A stretch of 64,000 nucleotides of DNA, taken from Pandoraea cepalis (GTDB lineage Bacteria; Pseudomonadota; Gammaproteobacteria; Burkholderiales; Burkholderiaceae). Position numbers and translations under genes: made by a program. This document shows, one piece after another, positions 6,837 to 15,401 of this stretch. Under the pieces are notes generated by a model, which saw nothing but the letters and a program-made list of their open reading frames with translations, did not search any database and had not been told where the DNA came from. Location of the stretch: contig NZ_CABPSL010000002.1 in the NCBI RefSeq assembly GCF_902459665.1, forward strand, positions 1-64,000. The letters are read 5' to 3'. Each line of letters begins with the position of its first letter. The stretch's first letter is position 1.

Positions 6837-9704
6837 TTACGACAGTTCCAAGGCCGGCGACTCGATGCCGCGCGCCTGGTCGATCTTCTCGGCCACCTTG
6901 AAGGCCGCTTCCAGTTCGGTGCAGCCGTAGTGCTGCATGAGCTGGTAGCGCTCGGCCTTCTCTTCGGGTTCGGTCTGCGCCAACGCCAAGTACAGGCTGG
7001 GCGGCACGGCGCGGAACAGCACTTCCATGCTCTTGGAAAGGATGACGCCCTCGGTGAACTTGCCCGCTTCTTTGCGCGCCGAGAGCATCAGCGCTTTCTG
7101 CGCGGGCGAGAGTTCGCGGAAGCGTGCAATCTTCTCGACCTCATCGGGCGGCATCGACAGGCAGATCCACCACTCAATCATGTTGAGCATGGGCTCCGCG
7201 GCACGCGGCAGATCGTCGATATTTTGTGTAGCCAGCCAGAACCAGGCCCCTAGCTTGCGCCACATTTTTGTAATTTTTACAACGTAGGGCGCAAGCAGCG
7301 GGTTCTTCGTGATGATGTGGCCTTCGTCGGTCACATTGATGATCGGACGGCCCAGGTACTGGTCGCGCTCGGCGATGTTGTTCACCGTGCTGATCAGGCT
7401 GATGTAGGCGATGGAGAGCTGCGCGTTGTAGCCCTCCCGGGCATAGGTCGCGAGATCCACCAGCGTGATGTCGGCCTCGGGCCACGGCGTGCCATCGCGA
7501 TCGAACATCTCGCCGTCCGTGCCTTGGCAGAACATGTCCATCGCGTCCGCCATCTCCAGCAGCCGCACGCGCCGCATCTCGGGCAGCGTCGGGTCCTGGC
7601 CGCGCGTGCGCAGCGCGTTGCGCACGTCGCGCGTGAGCACCGTGCGTTTCTCGGCCACGCAGTGCTCGGCGGCATCGAGGATGCACTGGCGGATCAGCGA
7701 GCGATCGGCCCGCGTCATCCGGGCTTCTTCCTTGTCCTCGCCGCCTGTGATCATCAGCCGTGCCGTGATCTCCAGTTCACCCAGCACGTCGCGCTGCTCG
7801 TCCTCCTCCATGACCGAGGAATCGGCTGGCAATTCTTCATCCAGTGCATCGGCATCCAGCGTCTGCACGTTGCCGGGCGTTTCGATCAGCCGGCGAGCGT
7901 CGGCGAACGGCGCTAGGCTGATGCCCGAGCCAGGAGCCAGCTTGACCCGGTTCACGGTCAGACCCAGGCGCTTTGCGAAGTCGCTGAACAAGCCGAAGCT
8001 GTTGCCGGCCTCCACGATGAACAGCCGCGGCCGGTAGATGGCCGTGACCTGGTTCAAGAGGTTGTTGAGCGTTGCGCTCTTGCCCGAGCCGGTGGGGCCG
8101 AACAGGAACAGATGGGCGTTCATCTGCCTGTCCAAGCGGTTCAGTGGATCAAACGTGATCGGCCCGCCGCCGCGGTTGAAGAACGTGTTGCCCGGATGAC
8201 CCGTACCCTGGCTGCGACCCCACGCCGGCGAGAGATTCGCCACATGCTGGGCGAACATCAGTTGGGTGAACCAGTTCCGTCGATCTTGCGCAGGGTTGTA
8301 GCAGCACGGTAGCCAGCGCAGGTAGCTGTTGAGCGGCGCGACTTCATCGTCCTCGCGCACAGGCTGCAACCCCGCGTTGAGCATCACGTTGGCGAGGTCC
8401 AGACCGCGCCTGTCAAGTTCGGCTTCATCGCGTCCGCGCAGATAGAAGGCCAGCGTGCCGCGGTAGAGCTTGTGCGCGCTGCCGATGAGCGAGCGTGCCT
8501 CCTGCACATCCTTGAGCGTTTGTTCCGATGCCAGTGTTTCGCCGACAGCCTTCTTCGCCAGGTGATTCAGGTGCGATTCGAGGATGTCCTGGGGCGTCGC
8601 CACCATGGTCAGACACATCGTAGTGTCTTCGGGCATCTGATCGAAAAGCGTGTTGATAGCGTCCCCCTTGCGGGTTTCGCCGGTCAGGTGCCCCGTACCG
8701 GGCGGCATGCGTAGCCGGTCGGTGACCAGTACGCGATGCGGCATACCGTCGAAGTACCAGGTGCCGTGCTCGGCATCGGAGCGAGGCTGACCGAAGAATA
8801 GCCGTTGACTGAAGTCCCGACCACTCGCCAGCTCGATTTCACCTTCCTCCACCTCGTCGGGATAGCGGGCCAGCGCATAGAAGCGCTCTCGCTCCTCTGC
8901 GCCGGGCCCGAGCATCGTGGGGCGTGGGTTGAACCAACGCAGCAGCCAGTCGTGAACATCGGCCGCGACCATGCGCCGGGCCTGGATGCCGGCGTTCGCC
9001 AAGCCGCCGCAGAGGCGATCGCAGACGATGTTCAGCATTTGCTCGGGTGTCTGGCCGCGGCGGTTCGCCTGCCCGGCGGCCCGGCGATAGACCACCATGC
9101 GCACGCGCCGCGTCTGGCCGCGCCAGCGCAACCGCGTGACCACCGTATCCTCGAACAGTCCGCCGGGCTTGGCCACCGCGCGCAGGTGGTGGCCAAAGAA
9201 GCGGAGGTAGAACTCGGTGAAGGCCGTGCTGCGGGCGCGCGGCTGCACGTAGTCGCGTAGCGTCTGCATGTACTGGTCGAAGCTGGGCTCGTCCTGTGCA
9301 TAGAGCTGGAGCACCCACGGGTTCTCATCCAGCTCATCGAACGAGTCCTGGAGCGCGTTTTCGAGCGCATCGCGGGCATGAGCGAGCCAGCCCGGCTCCC
9401 GACCTTCGGTGCCTAGCGGGACCAGTTCGTAGAAGGCCGCGACCGATTGCCCGTCCTCCAGCAGCATGGACTTCGACGGCGGCAGGAACTCCACCCACGG
9501 CAGCAGCTCCGCGAATGACTGCGCAACGTCGTACATCGCCTGCTCGTCCGCCACGGTCGCCGGCCTGCGGCCCTGGACCGTCGCTCCGGGTTCGGCAATG
9601 CCGGCCTGGCGCAACGCCTCGACGTGGCGCTGCCAGCCGTCCGGCTGCTCGTCATTGCCACCATCGGATGCAGCCAGCTTCGGCCAGGGGAGTTTCCAGC
9701 GCAT
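6837..9704 (-). CDS. Conjugative transfer ATPase, VirB4/TraC type (PFL_4706 family, TIGR03744)
   Basis: A 955-residue cytoplasmic ATPase that powers pilus assembly and DNA transfer. The Walker A motif GPTGSGKS lies near residue 535. The C-terminal half continues with a RecA-like domain that includes INVTDEGHIITKN, a Walker-B-like acidic segment, and LATQNIDDLP. Length and domain order fit the ICE-specific VirB4 family. The start codon overlaps the stop of the upstream lipoprotein gene by one base (TGATG), so the two are coupled. Coding is intact. Confidence 0.93.
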   Translation of the reverse strand: MRWKLPWPKLAASDGGNDEQPDGWQRHVEALRQAGIAEPGATVQGRRPATVADEQAMYDVAQSFAELLPWVEFLPPSKSMLLEDGQSVAAFYELVPLGTEGREPGWLAHARDALENALQDSFDELDENPWVLQLYAQDEPSFDQYMQTLRDYVQPRARSTAFTEFYLRFFGHHLRAVAKPGGLFEDTVVTRLRWRGQTRRVRMVVYRRAAGQANRRGQTPEQMLNIVCDRLCGGLANAGIQARRMVAADVHDWLLRWFNPRPTMLGPGAEERERFYALARYPDEVEEGEIELASGRDFSQRLFFGQPRSDAEHGTWYFDGMPHRVLVTDRLRMPPGTGHLTGETRKGDAINTLFDQMPEDTTMCLTMVATPQDILESHLNHLAKKAVGETLASEQTLKDVQEARSLIGSAHKLYRGTLAFYLRGRDEAELDRRGLDLANVMLNAGLQPVREDDEVAPLNSYLRWLPCCYNPAQDRRNWFTQLMFAQHVANLSPAWGRSQGTGHPGNTFFNRGGGPITFDPLNRLDRQMNAHLFLFGPTGSGKSATLNNLLNQVTAIYRPRLFIVEAGNSFGLFSDFAKRLGLTVNRVKLAPGSGISLAPFADARRLIETPGNVQTLDADALDEELPADSSVMEEDEQRDVLGELEITARLMITGGEDKEEARMTRADRSLIRQCILDAAEHCVAEKRTVLTRDVRNALRTRGQDPTLPEMRRVRLLEMADAMDMFCQGTDGEMFDRDGTPWPEADITLVDLATYAREGYNAQLSIAYISLISTVNNIAERDQYLGRPIINVTDEGHIITKNPLLAPYVVKITKMWRKLGAWFWLATQNIDDLPRAAEPMLNMIEWWICLSMPPDEVEKIARFRELSPAQKALMLSARKEAGKFTEGVILSKSMEVLFRAVPPSLYLALAQTEPEEKAERYQLMQHYGCTELEAAFKVAEKIDQARGIESPALELS

Positions 9705-10144
9705 CAGTAGTCCTCCACGCGCTCGCCCGGCATGGCGTACTGCACTCGCTGGTACAGGGGAAAGACCGTCGTGTAGCCCGGAACCGGCACGGGATCGGTG
9801 CCCGCCAGGTGCGGGTACACATACATGACAAGATCGGGGTTCGGCAGGCGGTGGAACTGGCGATAGACCTCGTTGCGCGCCGTGCGCGTGTAGCGCATCT
9901 GCTCGGTGGGCGCGGCCTCCACGTCGGCCTCGGTCAGCGGCCGGCGCAGGCTCTGGCGTGCATCGAGCAATTGCCTGCGCGCCACCTGGCCGGCGCCACC
10001 ACCCCCGTCACCGGCGTTCTGCTGCCAGATGTCCATCATCGTGCTGTCGCCGTGGGGGAGCAGCTTTTCCTTGCTGGTGGCACAGCCGCCGAGCACCGCG
10101 ACGGCGAGGGCCAGCGCCAGGGCCTTATTCAAGTTCGAGAGCAT
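9704..10144 (-). CDS. Conjugative transfer region lipoprotein (TIGR03751 family)
   Basis: A 146-residue protein with a lipoprotein signal: a hydrophobic stretch ending LGGC at about residues 19-22, with the lipidated cysteine in GGCATS. The rest is soluble and periplasmic, with a tyrosine/proline-rich C-terminus. Its position directly before the VirB4-type ATPase matches this ICE family. AGGAG precedes the ATG at 10142-10144; a longer frame upstream overlaps the previous gene and is rejected. By analogy it may be a TraV-like outer-membrane core lipoprotein, which is inference. Confidence 0.85.
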   Translation of the reverse strand: MLSNLNKALALALAVAVLGGCATSKEKLLPHGDSTMMDIWQQNAGDGGGGAGQVARRQLLDARQSLRRPLTEADVEAAPTEQMRYTRTARNEVYRQFHRLPNPDLVMYVYPHLAGTDPVPVPGYTTVFPLYQRVQYAMPGERVEDY

Positions 10145-11555
10145 GGCTTTCTCCTGCGCGGTGATCGACCTTGCGGCCTTCGGGATCGAAGTCGATGGCG
10201 AGCGGCTTTTCGAGGTGGACGGCGACCTTCGCGCCGGGCTGGACATAGACAGCGGCGAACGCCTGGCCGTACAGCTTGTTCACCCAGTCGGCCATGTCGC
10301 GCACGCCACCGGCCAGGATGCGGCCCACGGCTTCATTGCCCGAGATACCGACGCTGCCGATGGAGCCGTCGGCGCCGACGTAGGACATCTGGCCGCTGTC
10401 GCTGTCGATCAGCGAGGCGACGCCGGCACCGGCGGCGGTAATCAGGGCTTGCGAGCCAAGGTACTGCTGGGCGTTGCTGCGCCGCTCCCCGCTGACGCAG
10501 GGAATGCCGTATGGGTCGCTGATCCAGCCCAGGCCTCCACTTTGAGAGTTCTGCTGCTGGTTGTTTTGCTGGTTGCCGTCGCGGTCTTCGGGGATGGTGC
10601 GGATCGTGCCGTCGTGGAAGACGAAGGTGATGCTGCGTACCTGGCCGCGCACGCACGAGAGCGTCCAGTCGCCCGATGCGGTGCCGCTGAACACGGCACC
10701 GGCCACGTCGGGAATGTCGATGCCATTGGCGGTCAGGTTGTCCTGTCCGACCAACACCTTGAAGGGGTACGGATCGTTGACGGTTCCGTCGATCGGCACG
10801 CGGCCGATCAGCGCCGTCATCGCCACCGACCCCATCAGTGTCGAATTGGTCGGTACGGTATAGACCGCCTTGGCGCTCTTCACGCCTGCGGCGCGTGCGC
10901 CCGCGTTCGCCACGGTTTCGGCCGTGGTTTCCAACGTGCTCTGCGCGGGGCCGAAGCTCGTCGGGAAGCTCATGCCGCTACCCGTGCCACGACTGCTGTT
11001 GCGCCCCTCGGCTTTCCTCGCATCGTCGGGTTCGACCCAGCGCACGCCGCCTTCCATGCCGGCCTCGTCGCCGTCACGCAGCCCCAGACCCACCGGCAGG
11101 TCGGCATGGCCGCCGCCACGTCCGCCGATACTGTCCAGGCGCCGTTGCAGGTCGGCCAGCAGTCCTTCGGTCTGCTGGCGCGCGCTGGCTGCCTGCTCTT
11201 GGTCGCGACGCAGGTTGGTGCGCTCGGAGTCGAGGGCCGAATTGATGCGCTGGTCAATGGAGTTCTCGCGCTGGCGCAGTCGCTGGTTTTCTTCGCGCTG
11301 GGATTTGTTGTCCGAGAGCGCGGTCTGAAGCTCGGTGCGCAACTGCTTCACTTGGGCAACGAGCGTCGCCACGGTGTCGCGCGGGGTATCGCCCTCGATG
11401 CCCAGCGCCTTCATTTCCGCTGGCGTGAGCTTGGCGCCGGCATCCGCGGTCGGTGGTGCCGAAGTGCTGCCTCCCGAGAACAGCCGGATGGCGACGAACA
11501 GCACCAGCACGGCAACCGGGATCATCAGCCACTTCAGGAGTCCATTACTGCGCAT
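10125..11555 (-). CDS. TraB/VirB10-like transfer protein (TIGR03752 family)
   Basis: A 476-residue protein. An N-terminal helix (residues about 8-24) anchors it in the inner membrane. A charged coiled coil follows (residues about 45-135, rich in Q, E, R and L). The C-terminal half is the periplasmic TraB-like domain, with repeated small-residue segments and VYVQPGAKVAVHLEKPLAIDF near the end. By analogy it spans the envelope and joins the inner-membrane ATPases to the outer-membrane core. The start is set by a strong GGAGG site before the ATG at 11553-11555. It overlaps the next gene by 20 bases. Confidence 0.87.
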   Translation of the reverse strand: MRSNGLLKWLMIPVAVLVLFVAIRLFSGGSTSAPPTADAGAKLTPAEMKALGIEGDTPRDTVATLVAQVKQLRTELQTALSDNKSQREENQRLRQRENSIDQRINSALDSERTNLRRDQEQAASARQQTEGLLADLQRRLDSIGGRGGGHADLPVGLGLRDGDEAGMEGGVRWVEPDDARKAEGRNSSRGTGSGMSFPTSFGPAQSTLETTAETVANAGARAAGVKSAKAVYTVPTNSTLMGSVAMTALIGRVPIDGTVNDPYPFKVLVGQDNLTANGIDIPDVAGAVFSGTASGDWTLSCVRGQVRSITFVFHDGTIRTIPEDRDGNQQNNQQQNSQSGGLGWISDPYGIPCVSGERRSNAQQYLGSQALITAAGAGVASLIDSDSGQMSYVGADGSIGSVGISGNEAVGRILAGGVRDMADWVNKLYGQAFAAVYVQPGAKVAVHLEKPLAIDFDPEGRKVDHRAGESHALELE

Positions 11556-12471
11556 GGCGGACCTCCTTGCGGTCGGTGCCATCCTGGGAACCGGCTTCCG
11601 GTTGCGGGAGATGCACGGCCGGGTCGAAGCGGTTGACCGCTGGTAGCAGCGATTGCGCAAGGCCACGCCCGCGCGTCACCAGGTACAGGACGGTCGTGTC
11701 CTCGGGCGTCCCGCGCGGGCCAAGCGCCTCGTGTTGGAAGGTGGCGGTGAGGAAATCGCCTTGCAGCACGCGCGGGTCCAGGGTGATCCAGCCGCTGCTG
11801 CTGTTGGTCAGGCGCACGGCGGTCACCCACTGGTCTTCCAGACGCCATGACGCGAGCGCGACCGCGCGCACGGGCAGCGTCGGCATCAGCGTGCCGAGGT
11901 CGAGGCCACTGCGCAGGTTCACCCGCATGACGCTCGGCAGCGGCTCCACGGTGCGTAGCGGCGCGTAGAGGTTCTGTGCGGCGAAGCGCGTCAGGACAAC
12001 CGACACCGGGGTCTCGCGTCGCGCCGCTCGCGCGCCGGCCTGGTCCTGGGCGCGCGCCGGAGCTTCGTTGTCATCGCCGGGCTGATCGCCATAGCGCGCC
12101 GGGGTGCTGTTGCCCTCGACGATGCGCACTGGTTCCAGCTCGGCTTCGCCGTCCTTGGCTGGCTCCGCCGCAATGTCCAGCAGGATCAGCGCGCCCGTGT
12201 CGGCGTCCTGCAATTGCAGCCGCGTGGGCTCGATCGGCTCGCTAGCACGCAGGTACACCGCGCCGCCCGCGCTCTGCACCCGTAGGCGCTCGCCGACGCC
12301 CGCAGGTACGCCCACGCGGACGTTGCGGTCGATGAACACGATGCGCTCGTGGCCGACCTTCAGCGGCACCGCCAACGGCATACGTTCCCAGCGCAGGATC
12401 TCCACCGCCTGGACAGCAGGAGCCGCGGCCACGGCCAACAGCCCCAGCAGCGTGAGTACAGGATGCTTCAT
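11545..12471 (-). CDS. TraK-like periplasmic transfer protein (TIGR03749 family)
   Basis: A 308-residue secreted protein with a signal peptide (MKHPVLTLLGLLAVAA, cleavage after VQA). The mature part is beta-rich, as in the TraK/secretin-like core proteins of F-type systems, with a low-complexity linker rich in A, R and E around residues 125-160. It follows the TIGR03746 gene with a 4-base overlap and overlaps the TraB-like gene by 11 bases, so the group is translated as one unit. Confidence 0.85.
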   Translation of the reverse strand: MKHPVLTLLGLLAVAAAPAVQAVEILRWERMPLAVPLKVGHERIVFIDRNVRVGVPAGVGERLRVQSAGGAVYLRASEPIEPTRLQLQDADTGALILLDIAAEPAKDGEAELEPVRIVEGNSTPARYGDQPGDDNEAPARAQDQAGARAARRETPVSVVLTRFAAQNLYAPLRTVEPLPSVMRVNLRSGLDLGTLMPTLPVRAVALASWRLEDQWVTAVRLTNSSSGWITLDPRVLQGDFLTATFQHEALGPRGTPEDTTVLYLVTRGRGLAQSLLPAVNRFDPAVHLPQPEAGSQDGTDRKEVRHAQ

Positions 12472-13157
12472 GGGGTTTCTCCTTGGGGCGCTTGCGGAGA
12501 CAGGCCACCAGACGCCGGGCGCGTCGGCTCCGGCGTGCTGATGCGCTGGGGCGCGCCCTCATAGCAGTCGAGCGCCAGGCCGAACGGGTTGCGGGCAGGA
12601 TCGACGTCCACCCGCGTGACCTTCACGGGATAGCGCACCAGAGCGCGCTTGACTTGCTCGGCGCCGTAGTACTCGTCGGCGGTGATGTCCAGCGTCACTA
12701 CCCAGTCGCGGTCGGAAACCACGCGTACGCGGGCCGTGGGGTCGTCGCCGTAGCCGCGGCCGGGGATTTCGTAGATGCCGCGCACGCGCTGGCGCAACTC
12801 GCCCGTGCTGCGGCGGTAGTCGTAGTCCGCGCGCAGGAAGGCCTGGCAGGATGGGGTGAGGTACGGCGAGAGCGTGTGGAGGTTGCGCGCGTAGTCCTCT
12901 TCGCCATTCGTCGGCCAGCGGTTGAGCGTCTGGAACACGTAGAACGTGAACGCATAGACCGATTCGGGCGGCACTTCCCACCACTTCCTGGTACTGCCGG
13001 AGCGCAGGTCAGGCGGAACGTGGATGGTCAGATCGCGGGGAGCGCTCCACCAGCCGCCACCCATGACCAGGGCGACGATGATCAGGGCGCCAGCACCCAG
13101 GCGAAGCGTCTTGATGTGCGCCTGCAGGTGGGTGATCTCGTTCTTGAAGCGGCTCAT
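12468..13157 (-). CDS. TraE-like transfer protein (TIGR03746 family)
   Basis: A 229-residue protein with one N-terminal membrane helix (LGAGALIIVALVMGGGWW) and a periplasmic domain containing VYAFTFYVFQTLNRWP. This layout matches the TraE/VirB8-like bridging proteins. AGGAG precedes the chosen ATG at 13155-13157; a longer in-frame extension to 13448 is a shadow of the previous gene. It overlaps both neighbours by four bases. Confidence 0.87.
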   Translation of the reverse strand: MSRFKNEITHLQAHIKTLRLGAGALIIVALVMGGGWWSAPRDLTIHVPPDLRSGSTRKWWEVPPESVYAFTFYVFQTLNRWPTNGEEDYARNLHTLSPYLTPSCQAFLRADYDYRRSTGELRQRVRGIYEIPGRGYGDDPTARVRVVSDRDWVVTLDITADEYYGAEQVKRALVRYPVKVTRVDVDPARNPFGLALDCYEGAPQRISTPEPTRPASGGLSPQAPQGETP

Positions 13158-13552
13158 CGTGCGCTCCTTCGGGTGGTCCAGAAGCCGGAGCGCGAGATCA
13201 GCACATGGCCGCCTACCCAGCCCGCCATCAGCGGATGGCGTGTGGCAATGCGCCATTGCAGTTGCCGATACAGCCAGGTGTCGGGACGCCCGCGCTTGAG
13301 GCGGCGAAGAATGCCGCCGCCGATGAACACGCCGAAGGCCACGCCCAGGACGACGAACGTGGGTGCTAGCGCGATCGTGCGGAACACCCACGACAGCGGT
13401 GCGCCGACCAGCAGACCGGCGGCGCCGGACAGGCCGCAGCAGATCCACAGCTCGTCGGCGGTGAGACCGCGCACCACAACGGGATGTCGATTGAGCCGGT
13501 GCGGAAGGAACGTGACCGTCCCGTCCGCACGGACGTGCTGCTGCTCGGACAT
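13154..13552 (-). CDS. TraL-like inner-membrane transfer protein (TIGR03750 family)
   Basis: A 132-residue protein with two hydrophobic segments (about residues 36-58 and 63-82) between a polar N-terminus and a basic C-terminal tail. The sequence FLPHRLNRHPVVVRGLT is typical of the family. By position and topology it corresponds to TraL/VirB3, which works with the VirB4 ATPase in pilus assembly. GAGG lies before the ATG at 13550-13552; I rejected a longer start at 13705. Confidence 0.85.
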   Translation of the reverse strand: MSEQQHVRADGTVTFLPHRLNRHPVVVRGLTADELWICCGLSGAAGLLVGAPLSWVFRTIALAPTFVVLGVAFGVFIGGGILRRLKRGRPDTWLYRQLQWRIATRHPLMAGWVGGHVLISRSGFWTTRRSAR

Positions 13553-13563
13553 ACCGGCCTCGC

Positions 13564-13929
13564 TTACAGGATGCCGGTGGCTTCGGTGAGCAGCCAGATG
13601 CCGATCACGAGCAGGACGGCGCCGATGGCGACCGTGAGGCCGAACTGGCCCCACGTCTTGCGGCCTGTGTGGATTTCCGCGTAGGTCCCGTAGGCGTGGT
13701 AGCACACGCCGATGAACATGGACGCCACCACCAGCAGAGCCACGAGCATGATGATGTCGTAGCCGTAGTTGCGGATCGTTTCCATGATGCCGTTGCCTGT
13801 GCCGCGGGTCGGGTTCTCCAACTGCGGCAGACCCTGCGCGAACGACAGCGCGGGCAGCGCTGCGGTGCCCAGGGCCACGGTGGCGCGCTGGGCAAGACGG
13901 GAAGTGAGGATGCGGTTTTGCATGGTCAT
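13564..13929 (-). CDS. Pilin-like membrane protein of the transfer region (TIGR03745 family)
   Basis: A 121-residue protein with a long cleavable signal (basic start, then TAALPALSFAQG) and two further hydrophobic helices with a short polar turn between them. This is the layout of conjugative pilin precursors (VirB2/TraA type). It precedes the TraL-like gene, as expected for the pilus genes. Two start codons six bases apart (MTMQNR or MQNR) are possible. Confidence 0.83.
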   Translation of the reverse strand: MTMQNRILTSRLAQRATVALGTAALPALSFAQGLPQLENPTRGTGNGIMETIRNYGYDIIMLVALLVVASMFIGVCYHAYGTYAEIHTGRKTWGQFGLTVAIGAVLLVIGIWLLTEATGIL

Positions 13930-13939
13930 GCCTTTCAGG

Positions 13940-14173
13940 TCAGGAGAGGAGGAAGAAAGTCAGGACGAGGTACATCGCGACGAATCGGATGCAGACGCCG
14001 AGGAACTGGCGCTGGTTGAGGCGGCTTTCGGACCACCCCACGTAGGCCGTTCGCATGGCCCAGACGCCCCAGACGAGCAGGACCGCGAACACGACGCCGA
14101 CCAGGACGGTCGCCATCGCTGAAGGCGCGATGCCGCTGTTGGCTTGAAATGCCGAGACCTGGGCGCCGTTCAT
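13940..14173 (-). CDS. Small integral membrane transfer protein (DUF3262/TIGR03758 family)
   Basis: A 77-residue protein with two membrane helices (about residues 20-40 and 60-77) and the polar loop AYVGWSESRLNQRQF. It sits between the RAQPRD gene (4-base overlap) and the pilin-like gene. The exact role is unknown; position and topology suggest a pilus-assembly component. Confidence 0.83.
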   Translation of the reverse strand: MNGAQVSAFQANSGIAPSAMATVLVGVVFAVLLVWGVWAMRTAYVGWSESRLNQRQFLGVCIRFVAMYLVLTFFLLS

Positions 14174-14553
14174 GGCTTGCCCTCCGTGGTCGTCGGCGGT
14201 GATGGCGGGACGATCCGCTCCGTGCGGTAGTCGCCGATCAGTTCGGAGGCGTCGCGCGGCTGGGCGCGCGACGGTGTGAGATGGGCCTGGATGCCGGCGC
14301 GCACGCGCGCCAGGTCAGCCAGCAGCCTCGGGTAATCGAAGTGGTAGCGCTCGCCCGGCTGGATGGGGGCATGCGTAGCGCTGTCGGCGACGGTGCGCTC
14401 CAGCGCGTCGAGCTGGCGCAGCGCTGCGACCAACTCCTGACGCTGCGCCGGGGACTCGGCCAACGCCATCGAGGACTGACCCAGTACAAGGGCCGTCACG
14501 AGAAAAGTGGGCACGCCGCGATGCGCGGCGCGCAGCCAGATCGGAGCCAACAT
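14170..14553 (-). CDS. RAQPRD-family ICE protein (TIGR01690)
   Basis: A 127-residue secreted protein with a signal peptide ending near SMALA. It has a helical mature domain (QELVAALRQLDALER, YPRLLADLARVRAGI) and the family-naming motif RAQPRD near residue 100. AGGA precedes the ATG at 14551-14553. It is the first gene after a 98-base gap and begins the pilus-assembly block; the gap carries a TTGTTTGC sequence shared with two other block leaders. Function unknown. Confidence 0.88.
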   Translation of the reverse strand: MLAPIWLRAAHRGVPTFLVTALVLGQSSMALAESPAQRQELVAALRQLDALERTVADSATHAPIQPGERYHFDYPRLLADLARVRAGIQAHLTPSRAQPRDASELIGDYRTERIVPPSPPTTTEGKP

Positions 14554-14607
14554 CGCGCCATTCCTGTGTGATCAGCAATGGCTCGATCGTGGAGATCGGG
14601 GCTGTTT

Positions 14608-14632
14608 CAGGCCGCAAACAATAGGAACCTGC
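14608..14632 (-). promoter_or_regulatory. Shared TTGTTTGC leader sequence, copy 1 (before RAQPRD gene)
   Basis: On the minus strand the gap reads GGTTCCTATTGTTTGCGGC, with the core about 60 bases upstream of the start codon. A near-identical string precedes the PilL gene, and a shorter match precedes topB, at similar distances. The role is inferred: a promoter or activator site for ICE transfer operons. Confidence 0.4.
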
Positions 14633-14651
14633 AGATGACCGGATTGATCTG

Positions 14652-15401
14652 CTAGAGGTACTTCTTGAAGCTGCCCGCAGTCAGGCTCACGGCCAGTCCC
14701 AGCAAGGCGGCGCTCGGCAACAGGATCAGCAATGGATGCACCGAGATCGGCAGCGCCAGGTACGTGATCCACGGCAGCACGGCCAGCGGCATGAGGCTGG
14801 CTTTCGCACGGTGGTAGATGAACCCGGATTCGCGGCCCGCGCCGAACCTGCGCACGTCGCGTCGCACCAGACCGTCAATCAGACCGACGAAAGCGGCCGT
14901 GAAGATCAGTGGCAACGTGAGCACCAGGACCAGCAGGCGCACCAGGAAGGTCAGCGTCGTGAAGGCTGCGGCGATGAGGTAGCTCTCGGCCCAGACATAG
15001 ACTTGGCTGATGTAGTAGCGGAAGTTGCGCGTCTGCTCGTGGCTGGGCGCGCGGACGCGCTCGGCGGTCTGGCTCATGCGCGCCAGCAGCCCCGAGCGAA
15101 CGAACACCCATTCGTAGCCTGTATCCACCAACTCGTGCGCCGTGCGACCTGGCTCCTGCACGACCACGCTGCGCGTGAAGTGGCTGGACAGGTGCCCAAG
15201 CTCGTACTGCAACATCTGCTGGGAATGGCGCCAGCCCTGATCCTTCCAGAACAGGTGCATGCCGACGCACTCCACCACGATCGAGAACAGCAGCGAGCCA
15301 ATCAATACCCCGAGCAGGCGAAATGGCAAGGTGATGGTGCCGACGATCAGACCCTGGCGCTGGTTCTGCTCCCGCTGCGCGGTCGAGGCGGCGTCCTTCA
15401 T
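14652..15401 (-). CDS. ICE membrane protein of the PFL_4697 family (TIGR03747)
   Basis: A 249-residue inner-membrane protein with one helix near residues 20-45 and three more in the C-terminal half (about 140-175, 205-222 and 224-245). A polar periplasmic region between contains FRYYISQVYVWAESYL. It starts four bases inside the end of TraD, so it is coupled to the coupling protein; a link to TraD function is inferred from this constant neighbourhood. Confidence 0.87.
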   Translation of the reverse strand: MKDAASTAQREQNQRQGLIVGTITLPFRLLGVLIGSLLFSIVVECVGMHLFWKDQGWRHSQQMLQYELGHLSSHFTRSVVVQEPGRTAHELVDTGYEWVFVRSGLLARMSQTAERVRAPSHEQTRNFRYYISQVYVWAESYLIAAAFTTLTFLVRLLVLVLTLPLIFTAAFVGLIDGLVRRDVRRFGAGRESGFIYHRAKASLMPLAVLPWITYLALPISVHPLLILLPSAALLGLAVSLTAGSFKKYL